Positions 8,719 through 17,426 of a DNA stretch of 64,000 bases are shown one piece after another. This DNA comes from CALJFL01 sp047633055. GTDB taxonomy: Bacteria > Pseudomonadota > Gammaproteobacteria > Pseudomonadales > Halieaceae. The stretch's first letter is position 1, and each line of letters starts with the position of its first letter. Location of the stretch: contig JBLIEI010000007.1 in the NCBI GenBank assembly GCA_047633055.1, positions 17,390 to 81,389 of the forward strand, in the 5' to 3' direction. The translations under genes were made by a program, and so were the position numbers. Under the pieces are notes generated by a model, which did no database searches, was not told where the DNA came from, and saw only the letters and a program-made list of their open reading frames with translations.

Positions 8719-11032
8719 GCTCGGTCGCTATGTCAATGAAAAATCCACGTTTGCAATGTCGCGCAGGGGGTTTCTGATCGGTGCCGCCGGCGCCGGATTC
8801 ACGCTGGCCTTTGCGCGCAACGCCCTGGCCGCGACCGATCCGGACAAGGCGATCACCGAGGGCGCTTACGAGCCCGATCTCTGGTGCCGCATCGCTCCCG
8901 ATGGAGCAATCACTGTCAATATCATCCGCGCCGAGATGGGTCAGCATGTCGGCACCGCGCTCGCGCGCATACTTGCCGACGAACTTGAGGCCGACTGGGA
9001 CAGCGTACGCATCGAGCACGTCGATTCCGACCCGAAGTGGGGCACGATGGTAACCGGCGGCAGCTGGTCGGTATGGCAGAGCTTCAGGCCGCTGAGCCAG
9101 GCCGGTGCCGCAGCGCGCATGGCCCTCACCGAGGAAGGCGCACGCTTGCTGGGTGTCGCCGTCTCGGCCTGCACTGCACGCAACAGCACGGTCAGTGCTG
9201 GTTCCCGATCGATCTCGTATGCCGACATCGTCCAGCGCGGCAGGCTCACGCGCAGCTACTCGGCCGATGAACTGAAGGCAATGCCAGTCAAGGCGCCCGA
9301 CCACCGCCGCTTGATCGGGTATGAGACGCAGGCCATCGACATCCCCGACAAGACGGATGGCACCGCGATCTATGGGATCGATGCCAGAGTCAACGGCATG
9401 GTCCATGCGCGCCCCAAGATTCCGCCGACACGCAACGGCTCGAAGGTGGTCTCGGTGGACGATTCGGCGGCAGAGAAACTCAAAGGTTACATTGGGCATC
9501 GTGTGCTCGACGATCCGTCCGGGACCGTTCCGGGCTGGGTCATGGTTTTCGCCGACTCGGTCGATACGGCCAATCGCGCCGTCGAGCAGGTTGAGGTCAA
9601 GTGGAGCAACGACGACACGGCCGGCATTTCCGAGAAAGACATCATCGACCACGGCGCAAAACTGATCGCCGATGCCGGTACCGGCGCTATGCTCTTCAAC
9701 GATGAAGGCGTCGACGCGGCTTTCTCATCCGCGGATTCGACGCTCGAACAAACCTATACGACTGCCAGCGTGCTGCATTTCACTCTGGAGCCTATCAATG
9801 CACTGGTCTTTGAGAAGGATGGCATCTGGGAGATCCACACCGGCAACCAGTGGCAGACGCTGATCCTGCCGGTCCTGGCCAAGGCGCTCGGCGTCGATGA
9901 GGGCAAGATCATCATGCGCACCTATCGCCTGGGCGGAGGCTTCGGTCGCCGCCTCAACGGCGATTACGCGGTCCCTGCGGCGCTAGCCTCGAAGGCGCTC
10001 GGGAGGCCCGTCAAAATGGTCTGCACCCGCGCCGACGACGTCCATTTTGACTCGTTCCGCTCGCCATCAATCCAGCGCGTGCGCATGGCTTTCGACAAGG
10101 GTGGGGAAGTCGTTGCGATGCAGCACGATGCCGCCGCCGGCTGGCCGACTCAGGTCATGGTTCCGTCGTTCATGCCTAAGGGTCTCAACGATCAGCCCTA
10201 CGACCCGTTCTCGATTTCCGGAGCGGACAGCTGGTACACCGTTGGCGCGCAGCGCGTGCGCGCCATTTCCAATGACATGGCCAACCGCGCGTTCCGACCA
10301 GGCTGGCTGCGCTCGGTCGGCCCGGGCTGGACCAACTGGGCAGCGGAATGTTTCATCGACGAAGCCGCGCACAAGCTCGGCATCGATCCGGTCAAATTCC
10401 GCCTGCGACTGCTCGACGGCACCGGCCGCAACGCCGGCAGTGCGCCGAACGCAGTTGGCGGCGCGACGCGCCAGGCCGCGGTGGTCAAGCGCCTGAAAGA
10501 AAAGGCAAATTGGGGCAAGCTGGACCTGCCGGCCGATACTGGCGTCGGCTTCGCCACTACGTTCGGCCAGGAACGCGACATGCCGACATGGATCGCCTGC
10601 GTGGCCCAGGTCCACGTCGACCGAAAATCCGGTGTGGTTCGTCTGGAAAAACTCACGATCGTGGTTGATGCCGGGACGATCGTGCATCCGGATGGCGCGC
10701 TGGCGCAGATCGAGGGTGCGGCCCTGTGGGGCGCCAGCATGGCTTTACACGAGGGTACCGAATTCACCAATGGGCAGATCAGGGATACCAACCTCGATAC
10801 CTATACGCCGCTGCGCATGGCCGACGTACCCGAACTCGAGATTGAATGCCTGCCGAGCACAGAGACAGCGGTTGGTCTCGGCGAGCCGGCCACGACCGTG
10901 GTCGGGCCGGCGATTGGCAATGCGATCTTCGCCGCCGTCGGCGCACGCCTGCGGCATATTCCGATCCGTCCCGCCGACGTGCTCAGCGCACTGGAGACGC
11001 CGCCACAAACTGACACCGCCACCGCCGGCTAG
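8711..11032 (+). CDS. iorB: Molybdopterin-binding large subunit of IorAB-type hydroxylase, Tat-exported
   Basis: Catalytic subunit (773 residues) of a molybdenum hydroxylase working in the periplasm. A twin-arginine signal is visible at residues 17-40 (MSRRGFLIGAAGAGF followed by an ALA cleavage site). Two repeated molybdopterin-binding halves follow, with GGGFGRRLNGDY in the middle and the near-C-terminal VGLGEPATT; E725 in that motif is the expected catalytic glutamate. It is cotranscribed with the small subunit through an 8-bp overlap. Because the partner cytochrome lacks haem, electrons would need another acceptor. High GC matches the upstream sugar dehydrogenase, suggesting shared origin. 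Substrate unknown; aldehydes or N-heterocycles are typical. Confidence 0.9.
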   Translation: MSRLGRYVNEKSTFAMSRRGFLIGAAGAGFTLAFARNALAATDPDKAITEGAYEPDLWCRIAPDGAITVNIIRAEMGQHVGTALARILADELEADWDSVRIEHVDSDPKWGTMVTGGSWSVWQSFRPLSQAGAAARMALTEEGARLLGVAVSACTARNSTVSAGSRSISYADIVQRGRLTRSYSADELKAMPVKAPDHRRLIGYETQAIDIPDKTDGTAIYGIDARVNGMVHARPKIPPTRNGSKVVSVDDSAAEKLKGYIGHRVLDDPSGTVPGWVMVFADSVDTANRAVEQVEVKWSNDDTAGISEKDIIDHGAKLIADAGTGAMLFNDEGVDAAFSSADSTLEQTYTTASVLHFTLEPINALVFEKDGIWEIHTGNQWQTLILPVLAKALGVDEGKIIMRTYRLGGGFGRRLNGDYAVPAALASKALGRPVKMVCTRADDVHFDSFRSPSIQRVRMAFDKGGEVVAMQHDAAAGWPTQVMVPSFMPKGLNDQPYDPFSISGADSWYTVGAQRVRAISNDMANRAFRPGWLRSVGPGWTNWAAECFIDEAAHKLGIDPVKFRLRLLDGTGRNAGSAPNAVGGATRQAAVVKRLKEKANWGKLDLPADTGVGFATTFGQERDMPTWIACVAQVHVDRKSGVVRLEKLTIVVDAGTIVHPDGALAQIEGAALWGASMALHEGTEFTNGQIRDTNLDTYTPLRMADVPELEIECLPSTETAVGLGEPATTVVGPAIGNAIFAAVGARLRHIPIRPADVLSALETPPQTDTATAG

Positions 11033-11114
11033 CTACTGCGTCACGCGCGACGGCCGATAAGTCAGGTAGCGGCAAAGGCGAAACCGCAATCCCAAGGCCC
11101 CGCAGGAGAAGCCA

Positions 11115-11312
11115 ATGAACATTCAATTCAACACCGACGTCCACATCGATGGCACCGAGGCGCTCGGGTGGATGCACGACCATCGGGATAGCACGTCATG
11201 GGTCGGTAACGAATTTGACACTGATGATCGAAGCTTCCGCATCTTTATGCGCCAAAGCGTCTGGTTATGCACGGTAGCGCCCAGACAGCTCACACCAGTC
11301 ATGCATGAGTAA
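11115..11312 (+). pseudogene. Truncated HPF/RaiA-like ribosome-associated protein
   Basis: The first 17 residues (MNIQFNTDVHIDGTEAL) match the start of ribosome hibernation/sigma-54 modulation proteins, which normally continue through an AAHVEGVV-type helix to about 100-180 residues. Here homology stops abruptly at residue 17, and a 48-residue tail of unrelated composition follows. AGGAG sits at good spacing before the ATG, so the short product may still be translated. I read it as a gene truncated by deletion or recombination. Confidence 0.5.
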
Positions 11313-11341
11313 TCATCGAACACCTTTCAAAGAAGATTATT

Positions 11342-11416
11342 ATGTACCTCGGCGGCGGCACTATTAAAACCATTCTTGTCATTGCTCTTATTGTATGGCT
11401 TGTTCGGAGGTCCTAG
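11342..11416 (+). CDS. 24-aa single-helix membrane peptide
   Basis: A small reading frame: M-Y-L-G-G-G, a hydrophobic helix TIKTILVIALIVWLV, then R-R-S. The glycine-rich start, single helix and RR tail look like other very small bacterial membrane proteins found beside stress genes. An AAAGAAG element lies about six bases upstream. It is too short for a confident family assignment and could be chance, but its composition is typical of translated micro-proteins. Confidence 0.45.
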   Translation: MYLGGGTIKTILVIALIVWLVRRS

Positions 11417-11556
11417 ACAATTCAGACTGGTCACAGCTGTAAGCCTTTTGATACGCGGCAGCGTGTTGTCAGCATCCCGCTATTCCAGGGGAGGTATACA
11501 TCATTGCGGCCATGATAGCTGAAGCCGACTGCCGGTTTTTGCCTTTTAGTGACTTG

Positions 11557-12468
11557 CTAAGGGGGTGAGGTTTTTAGAAGTGTCTTAATAATAGTGTTTA
11601 TTATTTTATCTTGTATTGTTTTAGCCTCAGGCAATAATTTTGTTAATGAGGATGAACCATGAATTAAACCCTCACACAATTCCATGGTAACCGGCACGTT
11701 ATTTTCCAAAAGTAAATGGTAAAAAGTTATGGCTTCATCACGAAGAGGGTCATACTCCATAATGTACATATCACAGGGTGGAAGTCTGCCTAGTTGCTTT
11801 GAATATAATGGAGAGGCAACTTGCAGCAAGCTTTCAGGAAGATAGTTGGATAAATAATCACTCCAGGCGTCCGCCATATCTTTTTTTGTTAATGCATAAT
11901 CATTAGCTAAAGTTTTATAGGAAGTGGAGTTCATTTTAAAATCTAAAGCCGGTGAATCTAGCATCAGGTAACGGATAGGCTGTCGGATTTCATCAGCCAA
12001 TGCCAAGCAAGTACTAATAGCAATATTGGCGCCAGCACTTTTCCCGCCAATACCCATATGATTTGGATTGATTAAAAGCTCAGGGCCTTTTTCCAGCAAC
12101 CAATGATATATAGCAATAACTTCATCAATTTGAGTTGGAAACTTGAATTCTGGCGCGAGCCTATAGTCAATAGAAATAACCGTGATTTGATTGCCCGCAG
12201 CACAAAAGCGACAAAATGAATCACATTGTTCAATGCTCCCAAAGTTCCATCCGCCGGCATGCAAATAAATAAAACAAGGACTGGGTTTCTTAATATCGCC
12301 TTGATAAATTCTTATCGGTATTTCACCATAAGGACCGCTAATTTTTTTATTGGCAACATGAATATCCTTTGGGCCTTCCAGAGTGGAATTTGACAGAAAG
12401 GTATCTACATCGGTTGAGCCTTTTTCTTCGGCCTCATTAAGTAACCAATCAAGTTTGGGATTTAACAT
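11557..12468 (-). CDS. Alpha/beta hydrolase, hormone-sensitive-lipase-like esterase
   Basis: Predicted 303-residue serine esterase. The oxyanion-hole segment is YLHAGGW (HGGGW in most relatives), the nucleophile elbow is GGKSAGANIA (GDSAG in most relatives), and the acid and base lie in EYDPLRDEA and GLIHGSSS. The catalytic serine, aspartate and histidine are all present. The ATG at 12468 is preferred over a GTG 18 bases upstream. Base composition is strikingly AT-rich and codon use unlike the GC-rich neighbours, which suggests horizontal acquisition. It faces left, between an HPF remnant and a cluster of broken genes. Substrate unknown, probably short-chain esters or lactones. Confidence 0.82.
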   Translation of the reverse strand: MLNPKLDWLLNEAEEKGSTDVDTFLSNSTLEGPKDIHVANKKISGPYGEIPIRIYQGDIKKPSPCFIYLHAGGWNFGSIEQCDSFCRFCAAGNQITVISIDYRLAPEFKFPTQIDEVIAIYHWLLEKGPELLINPNHMGIGGKSAGANIAISTCLALADEIRQPIRYLMLDSPALDFKMNSTSYKTLANDYALTKKDMADAWSDYLSNYLPESLLQVASPLYSKQLGRLPPCDMYIMEYDPLRDEAITFYHLLLENNVPVTMELCEGLIHGSSSLTKLLPEAKTIQDKIINTIIKTLLKTSPP

Positions 12469-12767
12469 GACAATCTCTTGAGGCACCTAGTTTTCATTCT
12501 TTCCACTGATGATCTTGCGCCAATAAATATCCTCCACGCAGATTTCTTACATTATTTAAATTCTGCTGTTGTAATTTCTCTGTCGCTAATTAGCCTCTAT
12601 GTCCTCACTGACAATAAATTGCGATTGAAGTGACAATAGATTCTTCTATTTCATCATCTAGTTCACAATACAGAAGATGCTCTAACATTCCAATAGCAGC
12701 ACTGTTTTTGGTCGCTGTCATCAGGGTTGGCACTGGCAATATAGCGTTAGTAATGGAGGAAGTTGCA

Positions 12768-12971
12768 TCAGCGATAAACGATCCCACGATCAATCATCGG
12801 AGTCTGGCCGGTCATATAGTCCGAATCCAAACCCGCCAGATACGAAACAAAAGCGGCCACATCCTCGGGTGTCTCAGCCCGGCCCAGTGCAATACCGTAC
12901 ACATACTTTTTGTAGGCCTCCTCTTTCGGCGCACCAGTCAGTTTCGCGAAACGTTTATAGATGATGTCCAT
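12768..12971 (-). pseudogene. C-terminal fragment of a short-chain dehydrogenase (acetoin/butanediol dehydrogenase type)
   Basis: A 67-residue frame reading IYKRFAKLTGAPKEEAYKKY, then ALGRAETPEDVAAFVSYLAG and a terminal SDYMTGQTPMIDRGIVYR. This is the C-terminus of SDR enzymes of the acetoin reductase/meso-butanediol dehydrogenase group, which are about 250 residues. A TGA lies immediately upstream of the first ATG in frame, and the Rossmann fold and catalytic YxxxK are absent. The gene has lost its first three quarters. Confidence 0.7.
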
Positions 12972-12992
12972 TCAATGGTGGGAGCGAGTGGC

Positions 12993-13315
12993 TTAGCGAT
13001 ACTCGGGATTAGGGTGGTCAAACCGCGCACCGTCGATCCATGCGCGCCGACTATTGCCGTAGGTCGGCAGCACCCCGAATTGCTTAAGCATATTGGCGGT
13101 GTGCATCAGGTTCCAGGCAAGGAAGGCCCTGGCCCGATTTCGCCGATCCATCCCGCATCGGGTTGTGGAGGAATCATATAACCGATGTAGGCCAGGCCAA
13201 TGACCGCGCCGAACATAAGGTGGCTGAAGGCGACGATCCAGTTAGGCCCCATCTCGAACCAGGAAAAGGCCAGCGGCTCGTCCCGAGTTGGGTTTGCTGC
13301 ATTTTCTATAGTACC
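12993..13315 (-). pseudogene. Two frameshifted remnants, one with a transmembrane helix
   Basis: On the minus strand a frame with PLAFSWFEMGPNWIVAFSHL followed by FGAVIGLAYIGYMIPP reads to about 13130 and then stops. An overlapping frame continues with AFLAWNLMHTANMLKQFGVL and ends ARFDHPNPEYR before a TAA at 12993-12995. The first half looks like the C-terminal helix of a small integral membrane protein; I do not recognise the second. They may be one frameshifted gene or two fragments. Confidence 0.4.
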
Positions 13316-13335
13316 TCCAGTTGAACCAAGTTGCG

Positions 13336-13493
13336 TCAGTCGAGAAACCGCTTTATGCGATCACCGATTACCTCCAGCTCTTCCTCGATCAGCCAATGGC
13401 CGACGTCCTTAATCCACACCAGCTGCGCATCGGGGATCGCGGCGGCCAGCTTGTCGTCATATGCGGGCTTCTGGAACGGATCCTTATCCCCGC
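13336..13493 (-). pseudogene. C-terminal fragment of an alpha/beta hydrolase
   Basis: About 52 codons read GDKDPFQKPAYDDKLAAAIP, then a VGHWLIEEE segment and a final RFLD before TGA (13336-13338). GDxDP plus GHW is the acid/histidine end of an alpha/beta-hydrolase fold (epoxide hydrolase/haloalkane dehalogenase-like). The nucleophile half is absent: just upstream the sequence switches into the unrelated dihydrolipoyl-dehydrogenase-like remnant, marking a recombination junction near 13493. Confidence 0.6.
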
Positions 13494-14013
13494 AACATAG
13501 TTCTTACTTTCGGCTGCGGACATTCGACTAACCGGGACGCCAACCGCGGTAATCTGCGGATTGCTGAAGACGACGGAAAAAGGTATTTGCTTTTCGATAG
13601 ACATCACCTGCCGATAGCGGCCCGCATTATCTCCGGCAATCCTGCCCTCATTAGCCGCTTCGTGGAGGAAGGTAACTTGGCGATTGGCGTCCCCCACCAG
13701 GAAAACCGGGCTGTTCCCGCATTGCAGTGTCGATGAGTCAGTCCACTGTCGTGAAGATGCAAACTATCGATATTGGGTGAACGGCCGGACGCCAACGGCC
13801 AGCCTACCCGGGGCGAGAAAACGGGCACATCCCATCAGCTTGCGGGCAGCGGGGATATGCTCCATGGAAGTCAGCACCGACCCGACGAATCCGTCCCTCT
13901 CCCTGCGCACTGTTATAGGCGGTAATGGGGTCGCTGGAATTGACGAAAATTCCCTTCATGCTTCCGGGCTCCAACACGCAACCACAGCCTTCATCCACCC
14001 AGCAGATACGCAA
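13494..14013 (-). pseudogene. Broken dihydrolipoyl dehydrogenase-like flavoprotein
   Basis: Pieces of a pyridine-nucleotide-disulfide oxidoreductase can be followed across frames. One part reads SDPITAYNSAQGER, FVGSVLTSMEHIPAA and GCARFLAPG, then a deletion leads to GRSPNIDSLHLHDSGL. A further frame gives CGNSPVFLVGDANRQVTFL, EGRIAGDNAGRY and FSVVFSNPQITAVG. The VGDAN motif is the second FAD-contact signature of this family. At least two frameshifts and an internal deletion are needed, and both the N-terminal FAD-binding/CxxxxC region and the dimerisation domain are missing. Clearly non-functional. Confidence 0.65.
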
Positions 14014-14029
14014 AGCGCTCGGTCACATA

Positions 14030-14668
14030 TTACATAGATCCATCGGCAAACTTCGCCTGGCCCAGATCACTGAAATAAGGTGTGCCAAACAGATACAGAT
14101 GCATGGACTGCGCGGCGAGCTCTGGGGTAAAGCGCACGGTGACTTTACCACCCAGGTATGGGGTAAGCGCTGCCAGCATGCGCATGGCAAGTTCGAGATC
14201 CTCTTCAGCACAGACCAGCAGCGCGCCGCTATCAAGCACAGCGAGGGCAGCAGGCGGAATAACCGCTTGATTCACTCGGCCAAGATTATAGTGCGCCAAT
14301 GCACTACCTAAACGCTGAGCCAACTTTTCCCGTTCACCCGATCCCGGCTCCGCCCAGACTTCCAGCAGCGTTCGTAATTGTTTGAAATTAGCGGCGTATT
14401 CACTGAGCGACTGCAATACTTGCCGTCGTCCCCCGTCCGAACCAGGCGCCCACTCCGTTTGCCAGTTCACCTCGGGGGTGGACGAAAAGACCGGTAATTC
14501 AAGCACCCTACCCTGCGGCGAGCTTGCAAGAACCTCAGGTTGGGCTAGTTTGCCACGGTCGTAATCACCAAAAAGCACTATGAGCCCGATCACTATCAAA
14601 GCCAGTGGTAGTGTCAACCATGCCTGTCGTTTCATTTTGTTGTGTTCTACGTAAGCGTCATTAACCAC
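14030..14668 (-). CDS. Hypothetical single-pass membrane protein
   Basis: A 212-residue protein I do not recognise. It has one N-terminal membrane helix (WLTLPLALIVIGLIVLFG after MKRQ) and a soluble, probably periplasmic, domain with alternating helices and a LAQRLGSALAHYNLGRVNQA segment. The GTG at 14668 has GAGGGG five bases upstream; an internal ATG at 14635 has no ribosome site, so GTG is preferred. It is followed downstream by a broken flavoprotein and preceded, about 125 bp away, by the end of the copper ATPase gene on the same strand. Possible operon with the ATPase is unproven. Confidence 0.6.
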   Translation of the reverse strand: MVNDAYVEHNKMKRQAWLTLPLALIVIGLIVLFGDYDRGKLAQPEVLASSPQGRVLELPVFSSTPEVNWQTEWAPGSDGGRRQVLQSLSEYAANFKQLRTLLEVWAEPGSGEREKLAQRLGSALAHYNLGRVNQAVIPPAALAVLDSGALLVCAEEDLELAMRMLAALTPYLGGKVTVRFTPELAAQSMHLYLFGTPYFSDLGQAKFADGSM

Positions 14669-14793
14669 GGTGTCCCCTCTGTATTCATTTACTGTAGATG
14701 TTTATCGGCTTGCATCGTCAGACGGCCTCCAAGGTTCTGACAAGTGACATCCCGGGTATCAGAAAATCAGCCTGCTGAGCATGCGTGAGCCTG

Positions 14794-17100
14794 CTATAAG
14801 CTGATGTGCCGCAACCGCAGGGCATTGGTAATCACCGATACCGAGCTTAAGCTCATCGCCGCTGCGGCTATAATCGGCGAGAGCAGCAAGCCAGTGAATG
14901 GGTAGAGTACACCCGCTGCAATGGGTACACCGGCGGCGTTGTAGGCAAATGCGAAAAAGAGATTTTGTCGAATATTGCGCATGGTGGCTCGGGACAGCCG
15001 CCTGGCCTCAAGAATGCCCGTCAGGTCACCGCGCAGCAGGGTCACACCGGCACTTTCAATCGCGACATCGGTCCCGGTGCCCATGGCAATTCCCACGTCC
15101 GCCAAGGCCAGCGCCGGCGCATCATTGACACCGTCACCGGCCATAACAACAATCCGACCCTCGTCACGTAGACGCTGCACTAGCTTGCCTTTGTCCTCCG
15201 GAAGGACTTCCGCCTCCACCTCGTCAATATTTAAAAGACGGGCCACCGCCTCGGCAGACGTACGGTTATCCCCGGTCAGCATAACGACCCGGATACCCTC
15301 TTCCTGCAGACCTCTGATAGCGGCGGCGGTGTTCGCCTTGACCGGGTCGGCAATGGCAATGAGCCCGGCAATACGGCCCTCCACCGCTGCGAAAATCACG
15401 GTGGCACCATCTTGGCGGAGCGACTCGGCTTCATCGGCGTGAGAGGAAAGGTCCACCTGCTCGCCGTCCATTAACAGGCGATTACCCAGCGCTACCCGCC
15501 GCCCCTCTACCTGGCCGACCACGCCCTTACCGTTGGGCGATTCGAAATCAGTTGTCTCCGGGAGATCCAGCTTCAGCTCCCTTGCCTTGTCCATAATGGC
15601 GCTGGCAAGAGGGTGCTCACTGCCCCGCTCCAGCCCCGCGGCCAGTCGCAACAGCAGGTCCTCATCGAAACCTTCCGCCGGCTGAATAGCCGTGACCCGC
15701 GGCTTACCCTCCGTCAGGGTACCGGTCTTGTCGATGACCACTGTGTCCACCTTCTCCAGTCGCTCCAGCGCTCCAGCATCGCGGATCAGAACACCGGCTT
15801 GCGCACCACGCCCGATGCCGACCATCATGGACGTCGGCGTGGCCAAGCCAAGAGCACAGGGGCAGGCGATGATCAGTACGCTCACTGCTGCTATTAGGCC
15901 ATAGGCCATCTGTGGTGCCGGGCCCCACGTCGACCAGGCGATAAAGGCTATGATGGCCACAAGTAATACTACCGGCACAAAGTAACCTGCAACAGTATCT
16001 GCCAGTCCCTGGATGGGAGCGCGACTGCGCTGCGCATTGGCAACCATCTGTACGATCCGTGAAAGCATGGTATCGCGACCAATCTTGTCAGCCCGCATTA
16101 CAAAGGAGCCCTGACCGTTGATGCTGCCACCGATAACCGTATCCCCCACCTGCTTGCTTACCGCCAACGGTTCGCCGCTTATCATCGACTCATCGATATT
16201 TGAGTGACCGTCCAGCACCTTGCCATCCAGTGGCACCTTGTCGCCGGGGCGTACGCGCAGGCGATCGCCGACTCTGACCTGGTCCAGGGCGACATCCGCC
16301 TCATCACCCTGGTCGTCAAGCCGTCGTGCCGTAGCAGGGGCCAGGTCCAGCAGCGCGCGAATCGCCCCCGAGGTTTTCTCCCGGGCGCGCAATTCCAGCA
16401 CTTGACCCAACAAGACCAGTACGATAATCACCGCCGCGGCTGAAAAATAGACGGCGACCGAGCCATCAGGCTGACGAAAAGCTGCGGGGAATACCCCGGG
16501 TGAAAGCGTCGCGACAATACTGTAGCTCCAAGCGACCCCGGTGCCGATAGCGATCAGCGTAAACATGTTGAGACTGCGTTGCACCAGAGAGCGCCAGCCC
16601 CTAACAAAGAACGGCCAACCCGCCCAGCATACAACCGGACTGGCCAGCACTAACTGGACCCAATTGGATACCTGCGGCGAAACCAGTTGATCGAGCGACA
16701 GCAGATGGCCGCCCATTTCCAGTATAAACACCGGGAGTGTCAGCGCGAGGCCCACCCAAAAGCGACGGGTCATGCCTGTAAGCTCTGCCGACGGCCCGGT
16801 ATCAATTGAAACATCTTCGGGCTCAAGGGCCATCCCGCAAATTGGACAGTCACCAGGCCCCTCCTGATGGACCTCAGGGTGCATAGGGCACGTGTATAAG
16901 GTGCCGGCAGGCGCGACCGGCGCGAGCACTTTCCCGCCCAGGTATTTTGGGGGCTCGGCCTCGAACTTTTCCCGGCAACGAGATGAGCAGAAGTACCAGG
17001 TTTCACCCTGATACCCGAACCGGTGTTTGGCATTGTGCCGGTCGACCAACATCCCGCAGACGGGGTCTTTCACGTCGCTTTGTGAGGTTGGTTCAGACAT
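14794..17100 (-). CDS. copA: Copper-exporting P1B-type ATPase with YHS and metal-binding N-terminus
   Basis: Inner-membrane ATP-driven exporter of Cu+ (or Ag+), 768 residues. A YHS domain occupies residues 10-55 (KDPVCGM and the CSSRCREKF segment). A heavy-metal-binding stretch with CPMHP and CPICGM lies at 71-90. Then come the transmembrane segments, the transport-site CPC at 413-415, phosphorylation motif DKTGTLT at 457-463, and GDGVNDAPALA with a final set of helices. There is no classical GMTCxxC domain; the YHS/CPMHP architecture is typical of proteobacterial CopA/SilP relatives. GGAG precedes the ATG at good spacing. Clustering with KatG and SodB suits metal/oxidative stress. Confidence 0.93.
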   Translation of the reverse strand: MSEPTSQSDVKDPVCGMLVDRHNAKHRFGYQGETWYFCSSRCREKFEAEPPKYLGGKVLAPVAPAGTLYTCPMHPEVHQEGPGDCPICGMALEPEDVSIDTGPSAELTGMTRRFWVGLALTLPVFILEMGGHLLSLDQLVSPQVSNWVQLVLASPVVCWAGWPFFVRGWRSLVQRSLNMFTLIAIGTGVAWSYSIVATLSPGVFPAAFRQPDGSVAVYFSAAAVIIVLVLLGQVLELRAREKTSGAIRALLDLAPATARRLDDQGDEADVALDQVRVGDRLRVRPGDKVPLDGKVLDGHSNIDESMISGEPLAVSKQVGDTVIGGSINGQGSFVMRADKIGRDTMLSRIVQMVANAQRSRAPIQGLADTVAGYFVPVVLLVAIIAFIAWSTWGPAPQMAYGLIAAVSVLIIACPCALGLATPTSMMVGIGRGAQAGVLIRDAGALERLEKVDTVVIDKTGTLTEGKPRVTAIQPAEGFDEDLLLRLAAGLERGSEHPLASAIMDKARELKLDLPETTDFESPNGKGVVGQVEGRRVALGNRLLMDGEQVDLSSHADEAESLRQDGATVIFAAVEGRIAGLIAIADPVKANTAAAIRGLQEEGIRVVMLTGDNRTSAEAVARLLNIDEVEAEVLPEDKGKLVQRLRDEGRIVVMAGDGVNDAPALALADVGIAMGTGTDVAIESAGVTLLRGDLTGILEARRLSRATMRNIRQNLFFAFAYNAAGVPIAAGVLYPFTGLLLSPIIAAAAMSLSSVSVITNALRLRHISL

Positions 17101-17426
17101 ATTTACTTACTCCTGTTTGCGCGCAGCCAGAGACGGGATTCTCTATCAAGCGATAGTACTGCTTACCATTGATACTTACGAAAACCTCGTCAATGAAGGA
17201 AGTGTCGCAGTAGCCTAGGTGTTGTAGTGTCAAGTGCCTGGCATATTTCGGGCCAAATTTGACACACCACAGTCTGATGCACTAATGGCTGACGGTGATA
17301 TCGCGCTCTGCAAGTTTACATGTCAATACCTCTGGTGCAGCGCTTGGGCGACAAGCGAGGCGATGCAGATTGGCCTGCCGCGACGCATCCTGCGCGATTA
17401 CGACGTGCTTGTGCTCGGTTGAGGCG
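17101..17426. other. Intergenic region with a nested inverted repeat
   Basis: Between copA and katG. GTGTCAA at 17227-17233 pairs with TTGACAC at 17259-17265, and an inner TGGC (17239-17242) pairs with GCCA (17252-17255). The arrangement could be a regulatory or recombination site; no regulator is nearby. A short plus-strand frame across it is not recognisable. Confidence 0.35.

Noticed and set aside
8672..9652. 326-codon minus-strand frame opposite the molybdenum hydroxylase large subunit
   Set aside because: Long open frame caused by high GC and codon bias; composition is low-complexity and there is no domain.
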